From Sordaria brevicollis (Eukaryota; Ascomycota; Sordariomycetes; Sordariales; Sordariaceae), in NCBI GenBank assembly GCA_033439795.1, contig JAUTDP010000007.1, positions 1,674,001-1,738,000 on the forward strand: 64,000 nucleotides of DNA. Reading direction: 5' to 3'. This document shows positions 33,257 to 45,509 of this stretch, in pieces (within the stretch, counting starts at the first letter, position 1; each line of letters begins with the position of its first letter). The position numbers and the translations under genes were made by a program. The notes under the pieces were generated by a model. It was not told the DNA's origin and searched no databases. It saw nothing but the letters and a program-made list of their open reading frames with translations.

Positions 33257-36200
33257 TTAGGCATCCGAAAAGTAGTCATCAAAGTGTCTCCCCTGCTCAT
33301 GGCCTCTCGGCTGGCTGCTTCCCCACCCATTACTGCCTCCTACTCCAGACATGACGTTATCCCTCGAGCCGGCCCAGTACGTGCTCCGGACGCGCCTGTC
33401 GCGCTCGAACTCGGCCCAGCGCTTCATGGTGATTTTGCTGCTATCAAACTCTCCCTCGGCTTCTCCGTGGCCGCCCTTGCTCGATTTCTCGCCTGCTGTC
33501 TTGCGCGTCTCGCCCCACGAGAAGTCGTCGAACTTCCAGAAGGCGTACGTGGGCAGGATGAAGTTCCACACGGGCAGGGAGAGCAGGTAGATGAACATCC
33601 AGATGACGTAGGACCAGCTGTGGGCGGTGACGACGATGAGGATGGCGGGCAGACCGAGAATGAGACCGAGAAGCACGAGCGGGATGATTTGTGGTGGCGA
33701 GTTGATGATCGAGATAATGACTGGTAATCACTGTTAGTAATAGAAAAAAAGGGGGAGAAGGGTGGTATCGTGGCTACTCACCAACATAGAAAGTAAAGGC
33801 GATGGCCGCAGGCAACACAAGGGTACCAATCAGCTCAATACCGACAATGAACTGCATACTGAAACAGAAGGTACCGCAAAGATCACGGACAAGGACGAGC
33901 TCCATCAGGTTGTGAATTGTCGAGTTGATCCATCTACGGCGCTGCGAAAGCAGCACCATGAACTCATCGGGGACAGTGGTCTTGCAAACGGCTTGAGGCA
34001 CAAACACCTGCTTACGCTTGGGGAACGTGCGCAGCATGAGAGTACTGAGGTAACGATCCTCACCGAGAAGTAACAGGTTCTTCTTGTGCAGCGTATCGAC
34101 AACGTTCTCCGAGTAATGCTCGACGACGTCCGGGTTGGCCAGGATAGGGACCCAGTAGTTCTGAGCACCCTTGGGCGCCTTGATGCGGTACATACAGAAA
34201 CATCCGGGAAGACAGGTGACACCACCAAAGACGGACTCGAAAGCCTTGGCGAGATGATGAGAGACAAAGTATTCGAAGACCTGGATAGCGGAAACCCAGC
34301 TTGCTCGCTTGTTGGCAATCTTGGTCTCGCCACAGAGACCCATGATTTCAGGATCCTTGACCATGGCCGAAATCATGTGCGTAAGACTGTCGGGGAAAAC
34401 CTTGGTATCGGCGTCAACCATGAGTACAATCTCGTAGAAATCGGGAGAGATGCCCGTGATCTTCCACATTCCGTTGAACATCTCATACTCCAGCTCCGTC
34501 ATACGCTCGTCGAACATGACCTTTTGGAGGAAAGACATGAGGATGATCTGACTGTCACGCTTGCCACGGTTGCCAGGCTTGGACTTGGAAGCTTCAGCAG
34601 GGGTACCGCACTTGACAACGACCATCATAGGAACACGCTGCTGCTTCTCCAGAGGAATGGCAGACTTGGTGCCATAATCATAGAAGCCGGCGTACACCTT
34701 GGCCATGTTGTGGCGCTTGGAACCCGTCGCGACCGCAACATAAGAGAACGGCTCAACATCGTCGGGGTGAATCGTGTGGTCCTTCATCATGCTGAGAATG
34801 ATATCCGGTGTCGACTGGGTTTCTCCGTGGCCCTTGATGATACCATCGCAGATAACGAGGATAACCTTGTGGCTGTTGGGGTAGTCCGTCATCGCAATCG
34901 AGTCCAGGGTCGTACGAACACCCATCTCACCCTCAGAGTAGGCTGTGACAAGGCAGATAGTATGAGCGAGGGGGAAGCCGAAAGGCATCCAGTCAGAAGG
35001 CGGTTGAGGAACGACAGCTTCGTGAATGAAACCGGCAGGGCCCGGGCCGTCTGCGGGACTACTGCTTGAGCCGTAAGGGTCGGATTTGAGGAAGCTCGAC
35101 CGGCTTTCGTTTGCTTGGCCATACATGGTCCCTGGATGGAGCAACTGGCCAGCGGCGTTCTGGCTGGCCATGGTTGTGGGGAGTCCAGATTTCCTGTTGC
35201 CACGCTCATTGCCATAGACAGTGGAGAAACGGGAATGAGTGGGCAGGAAAGCACTGCTGCGCTTGCTCTGACGATCCGAGCTTCCAGCGACACTGCTACC
35301 AACCTCTCCCGGGAACCTTGGGGGAGCTCTGTAAATGTCTTCAGTCCAGTCTTCGATCTGGCGGTTACGCTTCCGCTGGTCAGACGTTTGGGAGGTCTTA
35401 GCAGCCGCATACGTCTTGCTGATGAACCATTGGAAGATGAGAGCCAGAACGAATCTGGCAAGGACGACTGCAAGAATAAGGACGAGGGACACATAGAGAA
35501 CGACCTTGGACGCAATGCAGCCGACAGTCTCTGTATCCACCGAGCCCACCTTGATGATCTCCTCGAAACACTCAGCCATCTTCTTGTCCTTGCTTGACTG
35601 GAAGGCATGGGTGATATCGCGTCCACGAATAGCTTGGTTTCCAGGGGTGCTCTTATCCCTCAGCTCCTTGAAGCGGTCAGGATACGTGACTTGAGTGTCG
35701 TTGAACCAGTGAAGCAAATCAAGGTCAAGAACATGGCCAGAGTACACAACCAGGTTTCGAGAGCTGTTCTTGATGTCGTCCCACGTAAAGTAGACATCGG
35801 CGGCGCCCTTAAGACCGAGGTAGAAAGCGTCTCTGGCATTTTGAGTCGTGTGACAGGCATAGCCCAGGTAATAAGGAATCGTTGTGTTGGGTTTGGATGA
35901 ACCATCTTGGTTGAACGTGGTACAAGGGAAGTACCACGCCAGATTGCCGCTCTTATCGCTTGGCACATCTGACTTGTCCTGCTTGGTGATGAGACCCTTG
36001 CACTTGCCGTTGACGTTCTGGAACAGGAAGCTGCCGTCCTGTCCGCCGTAACGCGTGGGCAAGTCGTAGAGTACGTTTGCACCCAAACCGTCCAGGCGGC
36101 GCGGGATACCCTCGGCCGGAGGATGGTGAGATTTGGTAAGATCGTAAGCAGATCCGTGGAAGATCATGTATCCTGACCCGACCTCGTTGATGCGCAAACG

Positions 36201-37025
36201 GAGCGGAGGTGTGCCGCAAACCACCTGAGTAAAACCAAAAGTGATGAAACCAACGAAACCCATGATGAGCAGAATGATGCTGATCAGACCCATTTTTTCT
36301 CTCCACGCCCTCTGTTGGGCCTTTTCGGGCATTCCGAAGCACTTGAGCACAAACCCAGGGCACCAGAAGGTGACGAATCCGCAGTAGATGTTCCAGAAGC
36401 TCGGGGTTGGAAGCCCCCCAGGCTTTGCTCGCTTTCCCTTTGCATCTTTGACGATTTTGCCGTGTTTTGTGGGATCCGACTTTCGCCGACGTCGTCTCTC
36501 ATCACCCGACTTTTCAGTCTCGATAACCCGTGTTTTCGTTGAGTGCTTTCTCCTAGGGGGCGACTCCTCAGAAATATCGTCGTCGTTCCTCGAGCCAGTT
36601 CCCGATACGTCGTCCGTCACTCCCTCCAAATCCTCGTAAATCGGGTCGTTGCCGGTTGAAGACGGCAGTGTGTTCATGTTGGCCGCATGTTTTCGGTAGT
36701 GATAGTTGGGGTGGTCTTTGCCAATTCTGTTTCGTTCCGGTCGAATCAAGCTCCTCTTCCGCTGAGGCACACCGGACGAATGTGGCTCGGGGCTCGGCGC
36801 CAAAGGGTCTCTTTCGACATTCGGGTTGGGAGACGGGAGGGTATCTGGGTATGAACCGATCGATGGTACACGTTGTCGGTGGCTTGGTCGTCCTCCTGCC
36901 GCGGGACCATATCCAGACTCGACATCGTTAGGTGGTGGTGGTCGACTGCGGCGCGAACCGCTTTGCCGGTAGCTGCGTCGCTCCTCATACGAAGGCGACG
37001 CCCCCGGCCTCTGAGGAAGAGACAT
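33257..37025 (-). CDS. chs-4: class IV chitin synthase CHS-4
   Basis: Exons 37025-33782 and 33720-33257 (donor GTGAGT, branch TACTAAC, acceptor CCAG) encode 1235 residues. The N-terminal 200 residues are basic and disordered. The first membrane helix is at about 242-270 ([20 protein letters not shown]), followed by a cytochrome b5-like segment ([13 protein letters not shown]) and a second helix at about 506-534. The catalytic domain (about 665-1060) has the family-2 glycosyltransferase motifs: [12 protein letters not shown] near 867, [10 protein letters not shown] near 987 and [12 protein letters not shown] near 1024. The last is the diagnostic Q-R-R-R-W of chitin synthases. Membrane helices close the C-terminus. 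The enzyme polymerises UDP-GlcNAc into chitin at the plasma membrane. Class IV enzymes correspond to yeast Chs3, which requires the activator Chs4/Skt5; a homologue of that activator is the next protein gene, divergently transcribed 8.5 kb away. Confidence 0.95.
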
Positions 37026-40000
37026 GATGCTATATGAAGCGGAGCGGTTAGCGAGTCAGTTCCGGGGTCGATGGAAGACTGAAGAGTCGCTGAAGTGTCT
37101 GACAAAAGACGGGTTTGTCGTAGGACGGACAACGTCACTTGTCGCGTCGCAACTGGGAGCACCAGTTGGTCGGCTTAGGGAACGTGACGAGACGAGCACT
37201 CCGCCAAGAGAGGAAAGAAGTGGTGATGGGGCCTGTCTTGCACGATTCAGGCTACACCATATAGTAGCATGATGGATCGAAAGTGAAGTATGGAGAAAAA
37301 TCAAACTTACAAATCTGTTGCGAACGAGAGGCGGCTCGTCCCAGTTCCTTCGCAATTGTTTGCAATGCGGAACCGTAACGAGGTTGGAATAACTGGGCTG
37401 CCCTGGCAGGCCTAAAAGCAGAGTTGACGGTGTTTCTCTCTCAGGAGACTGGACGGGAAGGGGGGCGCAGGCGCTGGTCTTTCAGGTACCCAATTAGACC
37501 AATGATATGCGCCGATGTCTTGCTGGCTGTTTCCCAGACCCAAAGCCAAGGAAGAGAAACCCGACGACCTGAACCTGGAATTGGCAATCAGCTGCGCACT
37601 AACCTCGCCCAGCCCGCTCGTTTTTTTCCCGTTCCTTTTTTTTTTTTCTTTTCAATCCAGATCCCTCGATTCCACACATCTCTTCCAGGTCCCATCCCTC
37701 CCGTTCCCTCCAATACCTACCGCGCCAGTGGGTGGCCCGCGGCTTTACAGAGCCGACCTTGCAATGGTCGCCCTGTCAGATGGAAGTCTTTGATGATGTT
37801 TGATGTTCTGCAGAACGGACGGACCGTTCCAGCATAGAGGTACACTACGGAATGGTCCCTGCCTGCACTGACAAGTTGCCGGGCATCTTCTCCTAGTGCT
37901 TGTGTCAGGTACCTTGTTTGACTTGGGACGAGGGCGGGAAGTCAAGGCAGGGTTGATGCAACCAAGCAGCGATTTTACAGGTACTTGTTTAGGTTATGCA
38001 GTAGCTGGACATGTCAATATGCAAGACACGGACAGGAGATCTAGGGGCATGAGGTCGACGACATGAGGGGTTGAAGCACCACTCTCCGATCCCTACAGAA
38101 TAGCTACCTAGAACGACCAGCTGCACAGGATGGGAAGGTGAAGAACCTGTGAGTTAAAGCCGGTATGGAATTCAAACACCATCAGAATGCGCAATAACAC
38201 CTCCGATTGTGTGCCTGTTGGGGATGTAGCTCTGGACTAGGATGGCAGTGGGAACCCCCAAGCGCGGTGGCTCTACCTAGTTTCGTTCTAGACCAAAGCG
38301 CAGAAGAGATTGGATGAGGTTCTGGTACTCTGGTAGAAATGTTACGAACGGCACGGCAAAGGGCAGTCTTAAAACGGACAATGACGATATTTGCAACATC
38401 TGACACGGGTTCCTGTTGAAGCATGGGGATGGAATGCCGTGCCGTTGGCATGAATCCATTTTCAAGGTCGGGTGTGAAGGGAAGAGAAACCGAATGGAGG
38501 GAGAAGCTTCCGAGCGGCTTGTTTGGCTGGCTGGCTCTCAACTCACAGGCAGTTCTCCAGTTCCTGTCTTTTTGTTTCGTCTGATGATCGATCTGCCACA
38601 AGTGGAAGTGCAGTCAGCGGCTTTGGGCGATCTGCGCTCCGCGCTCCAGTCCCAGAGTGGAATCCCCGCGGAATGAATGGCACGGTGCGCTTCTGGAACC
38701 CTCGAGGAACTCCCCACTGTATGCATGCTTCCAGTCTAAGTTCCTCCCTTCATCAATTTGGCAATGCTTGGAGGCGCTGGGCAGGCTGGGCCACAGGACG
38801 CATTAATTTATTCATTTTCATTTCCTGCTTGATGCCATCGTGAGCTACTGTAGACTAGTTGGAGGTAGCCTTGGGTCGACGTTGAAACAAAGTCGCGGTA
38901 CTACATTCGGCGGCTGCACCGCACCCAATGCTGGCGCCGGTTAGATATGTTTGCTCTCATTGAAAATTCCCGCCTTTACTCGAGTTTATTGAGAACTGTG
39001 TGCAACGGAAGCTCCGGTGGTTTTCCGGAGACCGGAGTAGTGCTCGGCCGGACTTCAGCTCCAGCCGCAGCTGGAAAGAATCACCCGGGGCTGGAAGAGT
39101 GAGCACAAGCCATCCCGGGCCGGAAGTGGTCCACACTCGCTCACGATTTGTGAGATGCGGACGTCGTGGGGAGTTGCCGTTGAGTTCGGCTTGAGATTGC
39201 GATTGAACACATTTCGAAGGCCAAGGTAGATAATTTTTTGTTCCGTCCTTCCGGAAGCCGTCTTCCCAGAGTTGAAGATGCGGCTTTGACACAAAATGTG
39301 CATAAGAAACACACAGTGATGTGCATCAACAAGCTGGAGCCGGGCATGGTATTTCTCCGTCATTGATGTCGGGATAACGCGGGGCACACAATCCAGATCC
39401 ATACACTTTACCGCAGCGTACTGTACTGTGGATGAGCACTGATGAGTTTTGTAAATTCACGTGAGACACTCCCCCTTTATTTCCACCCACATTTCACACC
39501 TCCTTCTCACGGAGGTGAACAAGAGAGATGGCATGAAGTCTCATATCCGGTGGACAACAACCCCCTTCACTAGTTGTCAGCGACGAGGTGGTCACCTCAT
39601 TTTCGGTGATTTTCCATCGAATGTGAGGCCGTTTGGGGAGAGCACCAATCTCGCTTTGAATCTGTGCGTCCCCACTGAAAAACACAGTGGACCTTGGACC
39701 CTGGAATCCATTTTTGAACTCCATGATGATTGATGAGCACCCCCGTCATGGGCCGTGATACCCACGTTTTCCCCCGGCTTCAGTTGTCTAGGCAGAGCTC
39801 ACCGGGGACCGGGGAAAGGGGGTTTTTACGGGGACCCAGTGTGCTGTAGACGAAGAGCCGAGATCTCTGACTTTTGATTGATCTCCACCTCTCTTGTAAA
39901 TATCTCGACCACCTCATATGCGCCAGTTGAAATTTTATGAGGCGACCGCTTGCTCGGCGTATCTTGTCCTGCTTGAGTATTGTCTCTTGTGGATATTGCG

Positions 40001-43000
40001 AAAGTTCTTGGACGGCTTGGAGGGGCAAACCTAGGTATGCGATCAATTCTTGGTACCGATCCCCCAGATATTCCCAACATTACAGGCCATGAGCAGCCGT
40101 GGGTGATGGACACAAGAAAACATCAAACAGGATCCCCACGGGGTTCGATATTAAAGTACCAGCGATCTCCTTCAGTCAGTTTGTGATCGCTTGCTGGTCA
40201 CAAAGCCTATCCATCCATCCATCCATCCACCATCCACCCACATTCCTCCCGCCCCGTGTTGTTCAACCCCATCCCAGTGGAGGTGGAGGTAACCACACTC
40301 CGTATGTGCTGCGGAAATCTTTTTCAGTTGATCGGCCCGGGCCCGGGACGTGTGTAACAACTGCAAAGAGAACGAATTGGTAGCCGCTTTTTGGACGCCT
40401 TCCTCTTCGCACAACACCCAACGAGGCAACAAAAGGTTTCGGATCCTTCGCAGATAACTAGCGTCTGGTTTACGAGAAAGGCAAGATCACAAAGGTCAAA
40501 GGCTAAAAAGCGCCGTAAAGCCGAAGACGCTGCCGCTCGGCACCCGTATCCGACTTCACGATGCAAGTGTAGGTACGAAAGCGTTGCTTGGCACTGGTCT
40601 AGCGCTTAGAAAAAGACACTGCGTAATGAAGGGGAAAAAGTTGAGAGCGTTATCTTTATGTACTCTTCGCCTTCTGGTTGCCTATCCGGAGATATATTGC
40701 TCTCACGTCGAAAAAATGTCTTTTCAAGACAGCCTTAGTGAGAATAAGGAGGAGTTGATGGTGTGATATCAACCTCTCTTGTGCTCATGTTCATTAAGCT
40801 GCGATGTCGAGGACCAATGCCATGAATGAAAAGGGTTGTGTAGGACCAAAAAGTTGCCTAAAATTGTGATTGGATCACATCCTTCATCAGTTCCCCAAAA
40901 AGGCAAGCCGTCAGCTTCGTATTGCGCGGGATGGGCGTCAAAGTGATGGTGGTCACGCTGACCTCGACACCATCTGTCGATACGAAGTTGCGCTGACTAT
41001 GAGCGAACAAATGCAACAAAAGAGATGACCTCTCATTGTTCACACAAGCCCCATTTCATTTATTTTCGGGCTGTTGAAGTTTTATTTCCCACCGTCTCTG
41101 CCGGAGCGTCATATTTCTACCCGATGTTGTTGGCGAGACCAGAGGGGCGCTAACACTTTCAAATTCGGCAGTGGCCAAATCAAAGGCTTTCTTTTAAGGA
41201 CTTCTTTCGCAATCCCCGTAAAAGATGCATGATTTGGCGGTGGAATTTTCATGATAGTTTAGCTATCCACAAGCTCGGGAGAACGGACAAACGGGACGAT
41301 ATCCCAAGCCCACGGTGAAGGCGCGGGGTGTTACAAAGCCCGGATTCGTGAAGCCTTAACCCCGCCGCACTCGTTCATCAGCGACAGAAGATCGCTAACT
41401 CGGCTTGTTGGGTTGCGGTCGATGGATTGCCAGCGATGTCCCGCCTAAAGGGTAGAAACGCCACCATTCACACCAGCCCTGAGCAGCCGCTATATCGGCC
41501 AAAACGGCCATTTGTTTTCAGCACCAAATCCATCAGCTTTGTCAAGATTTTATAAGAACCAATGAATCTGGAATATCAGGTCTGGGACCCTCAAGCCTAG
41601 CAGCTCGGCCGTCTGGATCCTGTATGGAGTTTGTGTAACGGGGCACTCCGCACAGTAGCAATGGATGAGTTAGACACCGAGACCCTGAAAAGTCCCTATC
41701 GCAGAGGAGCAAACCCACATGAGAATAAAAGCTTGAGCGCCAGGATGCTTGTTGCCCTTTTATAAGTCGGCCGTATGACAGTGCTTTTCTGTAATAGCTG
41801 TTCGGTACCTGAAATGCGTACTGTCTTTGGTGCTGAATGGTTGTTGGAAAACCCCAAATCTGTCCAATGTAGATGCAAAAAATTCCCGTATGCTTGCGAG
41901 GCTGCAGAGAGCTGAACACATACTGCGACATTTCTGCGAACTGAGGTCTTGACCACAGTTGTAGGAGTTCGCAATCGATATGTTGTGCCCAAAGAGGTAT
42001 GTCTGGCGAGTAACGTGTTCTATGGCGGGCCGGGCAATGGAGGTGGCCTTTTTGTTTCTCCTCTACCAGCTTGGCGGTATCCTTTGTCGTACGAAGAAGC
42101 CATCGTTACCTTCCCTGGGATATTATTAGCCATCGGTGTTAGTGTTGAGCATCGCTTATTTAGCCCCTCGGTACCTTGCCTTGAGAGCACTTGCCCAGCT
42201 ACGGCACAGGTAGCGTAACACTTCCCAAGGCGATGGTACTTTCACTTCCACTAGTTGATTTTCTGCCAAGGTGGTTGTGCATTCTTTGTTGAACTTTGAA
42301 TGTGTGTCGATGGTTCAGGAACCCATCTGATCTTGGCGGGTCGATGTTGGCTGTGCCGCCAGCCTTGTCACAGACGCGAAACATACTGACAAGTCCTGGG
42401 CAGTCCTGCACAACTGAGGTCTCTTATCGACTCTTCTTATTCTGCCCAAGTCGTGGCGTTGATCCAGAGTCGTTCAGCCGTCGTCCTGTCTCGGAATCGA
42501 ATGGCGAGAGGCAGCCAGGAGACATTCGCCAAGTGTCTACCAGTGCCGCAAAGCGCCCTTGGTATGTATTGGCGATATATCATGTAGGCCCCAAGGGTGG
42601 TTTGAGGTCATCCCGTGAGATGTTGAGAGGCGAGGGAAAAGGCCAATGGAGGGGAGAGTTGTGAAGAAGGAATGATACCCCCAGATGCAGGCCCTGCAAG
42701 CCACAAGATGATGCAAGCCTTTCAGCCAGCACGTTGCACAAGCAAAAGCTTAATGCTCTCAGACAAGCGATCCAGACCGAAGCAGAGACTGTCATCGTCA
42801 TCCGTCATTCCAGGAACCAGACAGTCTGATATGGAAGGCGAAGGCGTGGAATGGATGTGGCAGTTTCATGTGCATTTCCTGTTTGTTCTTGCCTTTTAGT
42901 CCTGCCGTGGCCTTGGAAGATGGGGCCGGGGTCTTCGTGGTTGCCGGTAGTCTTGTTAATAAAACATTAACATATTCGCAGGGAAGGAACACTTTCTTGG

Positions 43001-43824
43001 ACGATGAGGTAAGGACGGGAAGGAGGGGGGAACCTCACTCAGAACACAAGTGGAAAGTACCTGCGCTCCATACCGTAGCCATACACTCTCGGTAATCTTG
43101 TATTTCGACGCAAGGCCTTGAGAAGTAGAATATAAAGACCACAATCGACTGGAAGATGAACGAAGGTTGTTGGGGTGTCTGGGTGCCTCGTGCTTGAAGC
43201 AAGAGAGGGGATTGGTATTCGTTGAATTCCATAGAGGTGAAGTATCATTTTCCACTTCTGCCGCGGACCCTTCTGGGTACGGTAGGTGTAATGTAGAGTA
43301 GAGGCAGGTACCTCTAATCCGGTAAATCCTGCAACGCACCAGCCCGCTGTGACCAGACCAGCCAGCCCATTGTCCAACCGCTCATGATTTTGGAAACGGA
43401 AGCAAAAGGGTGATGGAACAAGAGAAGAAGGGCGAACAAGAGGCATGGATGCGCGTGACCAGCAAATGCATTGTAAGGGGCAGATTTGCTGAATTTGGAG
43501 GCAGTTTAGCAGTGAGTAATGAAATTACCCGATCAATACTAGCTCGGCTCAGTTAGTGTATGGGTAATGTAATGGAAGGTGAAATGTTCGGATGCCTGTT
43601 CGCCCGCCCGTATTCACATCTGCATTGCACAGTCTGTCCCTGCAGGGCCACCCCAGTAGTACCCAGGTCTCAATCCAGCAGCCAATCCTCCCACACTGGG
43701 CAGAGCAGGTGGTCGGACGTTGCGGAGCTTCCACTCTGCCCTGGATTGGCCCGTTGAATTGTTTTCTGGCGACCGAACGCCGATCTCCACGCAGTCTCCA
43801 TGAAGTCTTTCAGTGATGGGCGCT
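37026..43824. other. 6.8 kb gene-free stretch upstream of chs-4
   Basis: This is the chs-4-proximal part of the divergent region. Frames are 139 codons or shorter and none has a recognisable domain. An ATCC tetranucleotide microsatellite lies at about 40206-40230. Composition is ordinary, with no RIP signature. The length suggests extended promoters, long 5' leaders or noncoding transcripts; the sequence does not decide. Confidence 0.55.
40206..40230. repeat. (ATCC)n microsatellite
   Basis: This is a short run of about five to six ATCC units followed by degenerate CCATCCACCC. It is likely polymorphic and has no other apparent role. Confidence 0.8.
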
Positions 43825-44274
43825 GAGGCGGGCTAACGACAGACTCATGTTTTCCCTATACCTAGACTACTTAACCTGTTTGGGTAAAAGATTCTTCGAT
43901 TTTTTCACCACACAAAAAATTCTAGCGGAGGAATCAGCTGCAGCCCCAATGCCCAACCTACACGACCAAAATCTCGGTAGGTTCAACGACCAAAGGCTTC
44001 AACGACCAAAGGCTTCAGCGACCAAAGGCTTTAGCTGTTCTAAGAGGTTGTCGTTTGGTATAGCCAAAGTTTGGTTATAAGGATTTGAGGGCTCCCGGCC
44101 CTTTTTTTGGACGAGTTGTCAAGAAAAATTATCTGAGGCCTAACAAATCCCGGCCTTTATCTTGGGCCAAGATGTTAGCGGCCGATAAGATAGATCAAAT
44201 GCCGGAAACTCCTACCCAAACAGGTTAAGTAGTCTAGGTATAGGGAAAACATGAGTCTGTGGTTAGCCCGCCTC
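43825..44274. mobile_element. 450 bp MITE, Mutator-like (9 bp target duplication)
   Basis: The element begins GAGGCGGGCTAAC and ends with its complement GTTAGCCCGCCTC. The two terminal inverted repeats are 62 bp each (43825-43886 and 44213-44274) and differ at one position. It is flanked on both sides by the same 9 bases, ATGGGCGCT (43816-43824 and 44275-44283), a perfect target-site duplication. Nine-base duplications with long terminal inverted repeats are typical of Mutator-like (MULE) DNA transposons. The 326 bp interior encodes no transposase, so this is a non-autonomous element. The interior carries a 16 bp unit repeated three times at 43982-44029. Near-identical arms and an exact duplication suggest recent insertion, and no RIP pattern is visible. 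It lies about 1.2 kb upstream of the start codon of the Skt5-like gene. Confidence 0.93.
43982..44029. repeat. three tandem 16 bp units inside the MITE
   Basis: The unit TTCAACGACCAAAGGC is present three times head to tail, the third with one change (TTCAGCGACCAAAGGC). A partial fourth unit may follow. It lies inside the mobile element, and copy number may vary between element copies. Confidence 0.9.
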
Positions 44275-44283
44275 ATGGGCGCT

Positions 44284-45509
44284 GCCTGCACTCTCCTCTC
44301 CAACTGTCTGTGACAGTCTGCATGTGTTTTTTTTAGTTCTCCCGTCAACCGCTGCCCGTCACAACATCAGTCCACTGCATCACTGCCTGCGTCCAACTGC
44401 AAAGACCAAAGAGGAAAACCACCGACGAGCATCCACCACGGCCACCACGGCCACCACGATTACACACGCTTGGACCTCTCCAGCCTCACAACCTCACGTC
44501 TTGTCTCGCCTCCGGTCTCCATTCTGGATGTCAATTTTGCTGACTGTCGTTTGGACTTTGGCCTAGTCTATTTTACACACTACCAATACATGCCCATAGT
44601 TTCTTTTCCTTGACCGCCCTGGCTTTAATTTCTTGTTACATAGGCACAATTAATTCCCTTGGGGGTCTTTTACTCTTTATTCTTTTCAACTTTGACAACT
44701 TGCAACCGAACCGGACCAGAGACATCAACATTCGCCGAGTGTGTCGCCGTCGCCTTGAGGTCCCCGTCAACCCTGTCGCTCGCTACCACCTTCACTTCCC
44801 ACTTTCGTGTGTTCGGTTGTGTACGTATACATACATACATCCGAGGCAAGCAAGCTCAAAGGCTGTTGTTGTTCAAAGACTCACACAAGCTATCAAACAC
44901 CAGGAAAAGCTGCTCGTTTTATTGTCCGAAAGATCGCCAAATCGTCTCTCCACCATCCACGAGTCCACCTCCACCCACGCGATCACCAAATACTTAGTAC
45001 GATCATCCTCACGCGGTCACGGCCCCTCGTTCCCCCCGGTCCCCCTGTCGCCTGTCTCGTCTGCGCACGCATACATACTCAGCTCCCTGGACTCCTGGGT
45101 TTGCCCGCCCCATTGCGAATTAGCACTTCTCCAGCCGTCCCCACTTGGCTGTCTTGTCTGTAACGGGATCCTGCCCGTTCAACACTCTCCGGCGCCCTCC
45201 CAGTCCTTGCGACTTCGATCTGCTACAGCGCCTTTTTGGTTTTGGAGAGGGAAAGTCTTCTACTACAACAACAGCGCATAAACTCCATCGCTAGTTTACA
45301 TATCACAGCTTTAGTCTGACGCCTGCGAGATTCAAGTACGGCATATGCTTGCGACTACACCAAGTGGAAGGTGACAGCGAACCCAACAAGGACGGAAGCT
45401 TAGAGAGGACAGTCTGAGAGGCTGCAGCTGTCTGCAGGCCATTGCGACTACCTACGACTTGACACTTGACTGCTGTATCAGACAATCTTGATATTCCTCG
45501 CCGCCTGCC
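44284..45509 (+). other. probable long 5' leader of the Skt5-like gene, with short upstream frames
   Basis: This 1.2 kb is rich in C and T, like other Neurospora leaders. Short upstream frames occur, for example ATG at 44590 (7 codons plus stop) and ATG at 45345 (9 codons plus stop, ending 136 bases before the main start). An open frame of 223 codons (44610-45281) overlaps them but has no protein-like features. The transcription start is unknown, so leader status is inferred. The left end abuts the mobile element. Confidence 0.5.

Noticed and set aside
34086..35069. 327-codon plus frame inside chs-4
   Set aside because: Antisense to the catalytic domain of chitin synthase, with no recognisable motif of its own.
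40206..40230. ATCC repeats considered as a CRISPR-like or regulatory array
   Set aside because: It is a simple tetranucleotide microsatellite with no spacers.
44610..45281. 223-codon plus frame upstream of the Skt5-like gene
   Set aside because: It lies in a CT-rich leader; the translation looks like random Ser/Pro/Leu-rich sequence.
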